This document shows, in pieces, positions 6,594 through 10,217 of a stretch of 10,217 bases of DNA. The position numbers and the translations under genes were made by a program. Below the pieces are notes generated by a model. That model made no database searches. It saw only the letters and a program-made list of their open reading frames with translations, and was not told the DNA's origin. The number at the start of each line of letters is the position of its first letter. Positions within the stretch are counted from its first letter, which is position 1. The DNA lies in contig JAAUYW010000162.1 in the NCBI GenBank assembly GCA_014804915.1, positions 1 to 10,217 on the forward strand. The letters run 5' to 3'. The stretch is from Desulfovibrio sp. Lineage in GTDB: Bacteria > Desulfobacterota > Desulfovibrionia > Desulfovibrionales > Desulfovibrionaceae.

Positions 6594-7867
6594 CTCTCTG
6601 GGTAATCCTGGTTTCCTTCATCCTTATTCTCTCCACTGGCGCCTCCATCGGCGTTGGCCTTGGTCTTTCCTCGGCCATCGTGCTCTACGCGGTGCTCGAT
6701 ATGCCGCTGGTTGTCGTTGTCCAGCGCATGTTCACATCAGTTGATTCCTTCTCGTTCATGGCAGTGCCTTTTTTCATGCTCGCCGGCGCGTTCATGAGCG
6801 AGGGCGGCGTAACGCGAAGAATTGTCGATTTTTCCATGGCGCTGGTAGGCGCGCTTGCCGGCGGCCTGGCTCTGGTGGTCGCTGTCGCCGGAATGTTCTT
6901 TGCCGCGCTCTCCGGCTCTTCAGCCGCCACAACAGCGGCAATTGGCGCCTCCATGATTGATGAAATGGAAAAGCGGGGCTATCCGCGCTCTTTCGCAGCT
7001 GCGGTAGTCGCCTCTGGCGGCACTGTGGGCATTGTCATTCCCCCTTCAATAACCATGGTGGTCTATGGCTCCATAGCCAACACCAGCATTGCCGACCTGT
7101 TCATGGCGGGTTTTGTGCCTGGCATCCTGATGGGCGTGGCCATGTGCATAACCAGCTGGATCATTTCCAAAAGAAATGGCTACAAGGGCGAGGGCAGTTT
7201 TTCAATCCTGCGCATGCTGCGCACCACCAGGGATTGCTTCTGGGCCCTGATGATGCCGGTGATCATCCTGGGGGGCATTTACTCGGGCCTGTTCACGCCT
7301 ACGGAGGCGGCCGCTGTCGCTGCTGTCTATGGCGGACTGGTGGGATTTTTCATTTACCGCGAGCTGCATTTCAGGGATCTTTCGCGCACCTTGCTCAATG
7401 CGGCCTATAATACCACCATGATCATGTTCGTGGTCGGCGCGGCCAACCTGTTTGGCTGGATTCTCACGAATGCCCAGGTGCCGCATATGCTGGCCGAGAG
7501 TTTTACAAACCTCACCTCGAGCCCGCTCGTATTCCTGATGCTGGTCAATCTCCTCCTGCTCTTCATAGGCACGTTGATCAACGCCTCGGCTGCCATTGTC
7601 ATTCTCACGCCAATTCTGCTGCCTGTCGCCCTTGGCCTTGGCATTGATCCTGTCTTTTTTGGCGTGCTGATGGTGATCAATCTTGCGATTGGCTGCATCA
7701 CCCCGCCAGTTGGCCTGGATCTTTTCGTGGTTTCCTCGATAACCGGCATCTCGATAGACAAGGTTACGGCCAGGGTAATTCCCTACCTGCTCGTCCTCCT
7801 TGGCGTGCTGGTCATCTTCACCTGGTTCCCATCCATTATAACTTTCATGCCAGCCCTGATGAAATAA
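6590..7867 (+). CDS. TRAP transporter large permease subunit (DctM family)
   Basis: The 425-residue channel subunit, a member of the ion transporter superfamily that couples uptake to a sodium or proton gradient. It is hydrophobic throughout, with about a dozen spans. Family motifs are FMAVPFFMLAGAFMSEGG (56-73), the first half-helix hairpin segment ALSGSSAATTAAIGA (106-120), VASGGTVGIVIPPSI (140-154), GGIYSGLFTPTEAAAVA (228-244) and, in the second repeat, LTPILLP followed by GCITPPVGLDLFV. Length is typical. AGGAG (6580-6584) five bases ahead of the ATG gives a good ribosome-binding site within the end of the DctQ gene. It is the last gene of the operon; I find no clear plus-strand terminator in the 150 bases after it. 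Confidence 0.94.
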   Translation: MTLWVILVSFILILSTGASIGVGLGLSSAIVLYAVLDMPLVVVVQRMFTSVDSFSFMAVPFFMLAGAFMSEGGVTRRIVDFSMALVGALAGGLALVVAVAGMFFAALSGSSAATTAAIGASMIDEMEKRGYPRSFAAAVVASGGTVGIVIPPSITMVVYGSIANTSIADLFMAGFVPGILMGVAMCITSWIISKRNGYKGEGSFSILRMLRTTRDCFWALMMPVIILGGIYSGLFTPTEAAAVAAVYGGLVGFFIYRELHFRDLSRTLLNAAYNTTMIMFVVGAANLFGWILTNAQVPHMLAESFTNLTSSPLVFLMLVNLLLLFIGTLINASAAIVILTPILLPVALGLGIDPVFFGVLMVINLAIGCITPPVGLDLFVVSSITGISIDKVTARVIPYLLVLLGVLVIFTWFPSIITFMPALMK

Positions 7868-7954
7868 ATCCCGGAGTTTCTTCGGTCGTAAAGCAGCTTC
7901 TTTAATAAATGCGACTATGTTTAAAATATAAGGTCGCTGTCTATAAAGGGCAAA

Positions 7955-7987
7955 AAGGGCGTCCATTCTTTTCAGAATAAACGCCTT
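7955..7987 (-). terminator. Intrinsic terminator of the carboxymuconolactone decarboxylase-family gene
   Basis: Read on the minus strand, AAGGCGT pairs with ACGCCCTT (one bulged base), enclosing a second perfect 5-bp stem (ATTCT with AGAAT, loop GAAA). Five Ts follow at once (complement of 7952-7956). It lies about 30 bases after the stop of the minus-strand gene at 8021. On the plus strand no T-run follows, so it probably serves only the minus-strand gene. Confidence 0.75.
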
Positions 7988-8020
7988 GTCATTAGCTGGC
8001 AGGATATGGTTATGGCTGGG

Positions 8021-8416
8021 TCAGTTAGCTTTGGCTTCTTTGTCCGCCTCCTCAAATACCTCCTTCGCTGCAAAAAGCGCATTTAAGGCGGCTGGAAAAC
8101 CGGCATATACCGCCATCTGCATTAAAATTTCTGTAATTTCAGTTCTCGAGCATCCAACATTCAGGCAAGCGCGAAGGTGGATTTTAAGTTGCGGCCGCGC
8201 ATTTCCCAAAGCTGCCAAAGCCGCAATGGTTGCAATTTCTCTCGTTTTAAGATCCGCTCCCTTTCTGGAGTAAATATCTCCGAATGGAAATTCTATGAGA
8301 TACTTTCCAAAGTCTGGGGCAATATCCTGTAATGTTTCAACAACCTGTTGTCCGGCATTTCCATCAATTTGGCTGAGCATGGCCAACCCAGTTTCAAAAC
8401 GTGTTTTATCACTCAT
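8021..8416 (-). CDS. Carboxymuconolactone decarboxylase (CMD)-family protein
   Basis: A 131-residue all-helical protein of the CMD/AhpD superfamily. The conserved core is LKTREIATIAALAALG (56-71), IHLRACLNVGCSRTEITEIL (79-98) and YAGFPAALNALFAA (104-117), the pattern shared by 4-carboxymuconolactone decarboxylase and small CMD-domain proteins. His80 and Glu60 fall in the conserved core. Cysteines 84 and 89 are four residues apart rather than in the CxxC of AhpD, so peroxidase-reductant activity is not supported; true lactone decarboxylase activity is possible but no other beta-ketoadipate pathway gene is near. GGAG (complement of 8424-8427) is seven bases ahead of the ATG. The gene is clearly more A/T-rich than the transporter genes before it and has its own terminator, which suggests acquisition. 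Its upstream DNA is cut off by an insertion sequence 55 bases before the start. Confidence 0.85.
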   Translation of the reverse strand: MSDKTRFETGLAMLSQIDGNAGQQVVETLQDIAPDFGKYLIEFPFGDIYSRKGADLKTREIATIAALAALGNARPQLKIHLRACLNVGCSRTEITEILMQMAVYAGFPAALNALFAAKEVFEEADKEAKAN

Positions 8417-8468
8417 TTTTCATCTCCACACGTTGAATTTTTCCATCTCCCCAGGTCGCTACAATAAT
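8409..8468 (-). pseudogene. Possible C-terminal gene remnant cut by the insertion sequence
   Basis: On the minus strand an open frame enters from the left IS edge and reads IIVATWGDGKIQRVEMKNE before a TGA that overlaps the CMD-family start by eight bases (ATGAGTGA). The residue mix and the tight overlap look like the end of a real gene translationally coupled to the CMD gene. It is only 19 residues, so chance is quite possible. No family is recognised. Confidence 0.25.
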
Positions 8469-8470
8469 TT

Positions 8471-8500
8471 TGTAACAGCCCCCTTTAAAACCGGACACAT
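8471..8500 (+). repeat. IS left inverted repeat
   Basis: The left terminus of the IS2-type element. Against the complement of the right terminus about 21 of 27 positions agree, with a one-base gap in the A-run before CCGGACA. The orfA promoter should lie in or just after this repeat. Confidence 0.8.
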
Positions 8501-8521
8501 TCCTGCCAGGAGGTAAGGACT

Positions 8522-8926
8522 ATGTCTGGAAGTGATATTGGAACTGATACAACCGTGCCTGTGGAAATTATCGAGACGGTGCCGCGAAAGCGCTGGACGC
8601 CAGCTCAAAAAATGAGCATGGTTGAAGAGAGTATGAAGCCGGGGAATTCAGTATCGAGAATAGCGCGCCAGAATGGGATTTCTCCAGCTCTTCTCTATAA
8701 ATGGCGCAGGCTTATGCTGGAAGGAGGTTCCATAGCTGTGGAAGCAGATGAGCAGGTGGTAAGCATGTCTGAAGTGAAGGCATTAAAGAAACGGATAAAA
8801 GAACTGGAAAGATCTTTGGGGCGCAAAACGCTTGAAAATGATATTCTCAAGGCGGCTGTGGAACTTGGACGCAAAAAAAAACTGATCTCGCCCGCACCCT
8901 TGTCAGGGATAGAGGGTTTCGAATAG
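8522..8926 (+). CDS. IS2-type transposase OrfA (helix-turn-helix protein)
   Basis: A 134-residue OrfA of an IS3-family element, also the N-terminal part of the OrfAB transposase made by frameshifting. Residues about 22-70 form the DNA-binding helix-turn-helix: RKRWTPAQKMSMVEES, then SVSRIARQNGISPALLYKWRRL. A leucine-zipper-like coiled coil follows (about 80-115, VKALKKRIKELERSLG...LENDILKAAVE), used in other IS3 elements for multimerisation. A strong ribosome-binding site AGGAGGT (8508-8514) supports the ATG at 8522. The frame passes through nine As (8873-8881, three Lys codons) and ends 15 codons later. In IS2 the free OrfA protein represses the element's own promoter, which may hold here. 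Confidence 0.93.
   Translation: MSGSDIGTDTTVPVEIIETVPRKRWTPAQKMSMVEESMKPGNSVSRIARQNGISPALLYKWRRLMLEGGSIAVEADEQVVSMSEVKALKKRIKELERSLGRKTLENDILKAAVELGRKKKLISPAPLSGIEGFE
8873..8881 (+). promoter_or_regulatory. Programmed -1 frameshift site (A9 slippery run)
   Basis: Nine consecutive As lie near the end of orfA, where the orfB frame (-1 relative to orfA) is open through the run. Sliding back one base here joins OrfA residue about 120 to the 300-codon orfB frame, giving a fusion of about 420 residues, the size of IS2 transposase. IS3 elements make their transposase this way, usually on an A6G or A7 run. Confidence 0.85.
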
Positions 8927-9783
8927 GAGCGGTAGCAAAAGCGCTTTCTGTTGCTCGCTCAAATCTTTATGAGAGACTGGATAATTTGACGCCTGTAAGA
9001 CGACAACGGAAGAATGTATCGGATGGTGATCTTTTGCAAAGGATTATGGCAATCGTGGATGAAAGACCAACCTATGGTTATCGCCGGGTATGCGCCGTAC
9101 TGGGAAGGCAATTGAAGGAATCCGGATGTGCGGCTGTGAATCATAAACGTATATACCGGCTTATGAAACAAAATGATCTGTTGCTTGTCCGCAACGGGAT
9201 GAGACATGAAAAGCGTGCGCATACAGGTAAAATCATAACGGCAAAGAGCAATCAGCGGTGGTGCAGCGACGGCTTTGAGCTTGTTTGTAAAAATGGTGAA
9301 AAAGTCAGGGTAATTTTTGTTTTGGATTGTTGCGATCGTGAAGTAATTTCAATAGTAGCTTCGACTGGAGGCTATACGGCTGACATGGCTCAAAGCGCAT
9401 TGCTTGGTGCGATAGAAAACAGATTTGGGACACAGCAAGCGCCTCACTGGCTTGAATGGCTGACAGATAATGGCTCATGCTTCATAGCAAAAGAAACGCT
9501 TTTATTTGCGCGTTCGGCAAGGATTATAAACTGCTTCACGCCAGTTCGGAGTCCGGAGAGCAATGGCATGGCAGAGTCGTTTGTAAAAACCGTGAAGCGG
9601 GATTATGCGAGTGTCAATGATCTTGTAGATGCCAGGCAAGTAATGGCAATGCTTGAAAAGTGGGCCGAGGATTACAATGAATATGCGCCACATAAAGGAC
9701 TGGGCTGGCTTTCGCCGCGGCAATTTAGACGCGCCGCTACTGGAAATTTCCTCGGAGCCGCGCGTGTCTCCAAAGCCGCGTAA
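8881..9783 (+). CDS. IS2-type transposase OrfB, catalytic part (made as OrfAB fusion)
   Basis: The catalytic half of the IS3-family transposase, with an RNase H-like (rve) fold. The frame is open from the A9 slippery run; the first conventional start is a TTG at 8986, but the 35 residues before it (ARTLVRDRGFRIGAVAKAL and on) match the start of IS2 OrfB, so coordinates begin at the frameshift. Next come RPTYGYRRV and an HTH_21-like segment, KRAHTGKI, then the DDE triad counted from the TTG: Asp95 in QRWCSDGFEL, Asp161 in WLTDNGSC and Glu197 in SPESNGMAESFVKT. The 35-residue gap between the last two is the DD(35)E spacing of the family. Near the end are EYAPHKGLGWLSPRQFR. Nothing is broken, so an active enzyme is plausible. 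Confidence 0.93.
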   Translation, partial: TDLARTLVRDRGFRIGAVAKALSVARSNLYERLDNLTPVRRQRKNVSDGDLLQRIMAIVDERPTYGYRRVCAVLGRQLKESGCAAVNHKRIYRLMKQNDLLLVRNGMRHEKRAHTGKIITAKSNQRWCSDGFELVCKNGEKVRVIFVLDCCDREVISIVASTGGYTADMAQSALLGAIENRFGTQQAPHWLEWLTDNGSCFIAKETLLFARSARIINCFTPVRSPESNGMAESFVKTVKRDYASVNDLVDARQVMAMLEKWAEDYNEYAPHKGLGWLSPRQFRRAATGNFLGAARVSKAA

Positions 9784-9788
9784 GCGTA

Positions 9789-9837
9789 CCAAATGCAAGA
9801 CCGCGCAAGCGCCCGAAGGGTTCAGTCTTGCATTTGG
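9789..9837 (+). repeat. Long hairpin in the 3' tail of the IS
   Basis: CCAAATGCAAGAC (9789-9801) pairs perfectly with GTCTTGCATTTGG (9825-9837), a 13-bp stem. The 23-base loop itself holds GCGCAAGCGC and CCCGAAGGG, which can form small hairpins. It starts five bases after the orfB stop. No T-run follows, so it is not a standard terminator; it may protect the 3' end of the transposase message or block transcription entering from the right. Confidence 0.7.
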
Positions 9838-9910
9838 GAAGCAGAGCGGCAAAGACACGCATAAGCGGTCCAGGAAATTTCCTTGGTGAGCGCAAAAAAA
9901 AGACTCTTAA

Positions 9911-9940
9911 AAATTGTCCGGTTTAAGAGGGGCTACTCCA
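9911..9940 (-). repeat. IS right inverted repeat
   Basis: The right terminus of the element, matching the left end in AGCCCC, TTAAA and CCGGACA when read on the minus strand. The element ends at the A of ...ACTCCA at 9940, giving the usual TG...CA boundaries. Confidence 0.8.
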
Positions 9941-10031
9941 CGGCATTCCTACCTTGAATTCGTAAATTCCGCTCAACACCTTCATCGAGCCTGAAAAAAT
10001 TTTCAAAAACTTTATCAAATCTGTGGGGCAT
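9933..10031 (-). pseudogene. Possible N-terminal gene remnant cut by the insertion sequence
   Basis: A minus-strand open frame starts at an ATG (10031-10029), reads MPHRFDKVFENFFRLDEGVE and continues NLRIQGRNA up to the IS edge at 9941. It then ends at a TAG inside the right inverted repeat. There is no ribosome-binding site, and the start sits just beyond a palindrome. The residue mix is protein-like, but with only about 30 codons chance cannot be excluded. No family is recognised. The rest of 9941-10099 holds A/T-rich DNA, the palindrome and the tRNA terminator. Confidence 0.25.
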
Positions 10032-10033
10032 GG

Positions 10034-10055
10034 TGTGGGGCAAATTTGCCCCACA
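10034..10055. repeat. Perfect 22-base palindrome beside the tRNA genes
   Basis: TGTGGGGCAAA (10034-10044) is followed immediately by its exact complement TTTGCCCCACA (10045-10055). A further direct copy of TGTGGGGCA lies at 10022-10030, so the octamer TGTGGGGC occurs three times in 34 bases: two direct, one inverted. It could be a protein-binding site, an attachment-site arm or a hairpin in the read-through tRNA transcript. Confidence 0.8.
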
Positions 10056-10090
10056 AACAAAAAAGGAGCCAGATTTTACTCTAACTCCTT
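10056..10090 (-). terminator. Intrinsic terminator of the tRNA operon
   Basis: On the minus strand AAGGAG (complement of 10085-10090) pairs with CTCCTT (complement of 10063-10068), with an inner AGA/TCT pair in the loop. The second arm runs directly into a T-rich tail, TTTTTTGTTT. It starts ten bases after the tRNA-Glu CCA end, where the tRNA transcript should stop. Confidence 0.7.
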
Positions 10091-10099
10091 GAATTTACT

Positions 10100-10176
10100 T
10101 GGCGTCCTCAAGGGGATTTGAACCCCTGTTGACGGCGTGAAAGGCCGTTGTCCTGGGCCGACTAGACGATGAGGAC
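10100..10176 (-). tRNA. tRNA-Glu (anticodon UUC)
   Basis: A full 77-base cloverleaf with encoded CCA. The 7-bp acceptor stem is GTCCTCA with TGAGGAC, discriminator G. The anticodon stem ACGGC/GCCGT encloses the loop CTTTCAC, giving anticodon TTC (complement of 10139-10141). The T stem GGGGT/TCAAATC/CCCTT region carries the TTCAAAT loop. Very similar to bacterial tRNA-Glu throughout. It decodes GAA and GAG, and glutamyl-tRNA also starts tetrapyrrole synthesis in bacteria using the C5 pathway. It lies four bases downstream of the next tRNA on the same strand. Confidence 0.95.
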
Positions 10177-10180
10177 TTTA

Positions 10181-10217
10181 TGGCTGGGTTACAAGGACTC
10201 GAACCTTGATTATCGGA
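10181..10217 (-). tRNA. 3' part of a tRNA, probably tRNA-Gln
   Basis: The window edge cuts this gene. Visible are the 3' strand of the anticodon stem (TCCGA), a short variable region, the T arm CAAGG-TTCGAGT-CCTTG, the acceptor 3' strand TAACCCA, discriminator G and CCA. The 72nd base being A implies a U1-A72 first pair, a mark of tRNA-Gln, and Gln-Glu tRNA pairs are common in bacteria. The anticodon is outside the window, so the identity is a reasoned guess; that it is a tRNA is clear. Confidence 0.85.

Larger units (their letters stand above)
8471..9940 (+). mobile_element. Complete IS3-family insertion sequence, IS2 group
   Basis: A 1470-base element containing orfA and orfB of the IS2 type. 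Imperfect terminal inverted repeats bound it: the left end (8471-8497) reads TGTAACAGCCCC..., and the complement of the right end (9914-9940) reads TGGAGTAGCCCC.... They share AGCCCC, TTAAA and the inner CCGGACA, the last close to the CCAGACA of IS2 ends. Both ends begin TG, as in most IS3 elements. Flanking bases are AATTT on the left and CGGCA on the right, so no 3-5 base target duplication is seen. Both genes are open and the catalytic residues present, so the copy may be active. About 157 bases separate the orfB stop from the right end, and that stretch is structured. Confidence 0.9.

Noticed and set aside
7905..7938. GCGAC...GTCGC inverted repeat as a terminator after the DctM gene
   Set aside because: Five-base arms with a long loop and no T-run after the second arm on the plus strand.
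7202..7966. A 254-codon minus-strand open frame opposite the DctM gene
   Set aside because: The translation is low-complexity, rich in His, Gln and Asn, as expected from the reverse of a hydrophobic membrane-protein gene; the DctM frame is certain.
9653..9889. A 78-codon plus-strand open frame overlapping the end of orfB and its tail
   Set aside because: Most of it lies in another frame of orfB. Its Lys/Arg-rich end shows no family feature, and there is no ribosome-binding site.
1..10217. CRISPR array, toxin-antitoxin, restriction or other defence genes, riboswitch
   Set aside because: No regularly spaced repeats, no recognisable defence proteins and no leader resembling a known riboswitch were found. 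The three TGTGGGGC copies near 10022-10055 are too few and unevenly placed for an array.

Overview
The window reads as chromosomal DNA from a Gram-negative bacterium with a fairly GC-rich genome. A nickel-responsive NikR regulator, a TRAP transporter with a periplasmic binding protein, FolE2-type folate synthesis, an rsmD-coaD-miaA cluster and a Gln-Glu tRNA pair together suggest a proteobacterium in the broad sense. Desulfovibrio-like sulfate reducers (Desulfobacterota) are my best guess, but this is an impression from gene content and not a proven placement.

Layout. (1) Positions 2-1754, plus strand: the 3' part of nikR, then folE2, then a YgjP-type (DUF45) zinc metallopeptidase, joined by two 4-base stop/start overlaps as one operon. 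(2) Positions 1767-3745, minus strand: rsmD, coaD and miaA, again overlapping, convergent with the first operon. This is a housekeeping cluster for rRNA methylation, coenzyme A synthesis and tRNA modification. (3) Positions 3746-3856: a divergent promoter region. (4) Positions 3857-4921, plus strand: a GT-B fold glycosyltransferase-like protein of the MJ1255 type. (5) Positions 5057-7867, plus strand: a complete three-gene TRAP transporter (binding protein, DctQ and DctM subunits). A very clean hairpin with a T-run lies between the binding-protein gene and the membrane genes.

(6) From about 7868 to 10099 the DNA is visibly more A/T-rich and looks accessory. It holds a minus-strand carboxymuconolactone decarboxylase-family gene with its own terminator, and then a complete IS3-family, IS2-group insertion sequence (8471-9940) with imperfect terminal inverted repeats. 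The element has orfA and orfB in the -1 relation, with a nine-A slippery run at the crossover. It has no visible target-site duplication. Short minus-strand open frames on its two sides would join in frame if the element were removed. (7) Positions 10034-10217: a perfect 22-base palindrome, a tRNA terminator, tRNA-Glu(UUC) and the 3' part of a second tRNA, probably tRNA-Gln, all on the minus strand.

The genes up to 7867 are ordinary core or transport functions with clear family motifs. I see no convincing new multi-gene system. The points most worth following are the IS junctions, the palindrome with its repeated octamers beside the tRNA, the structured 3' tail of the IS, and the hairpin inside the TRAP operon.
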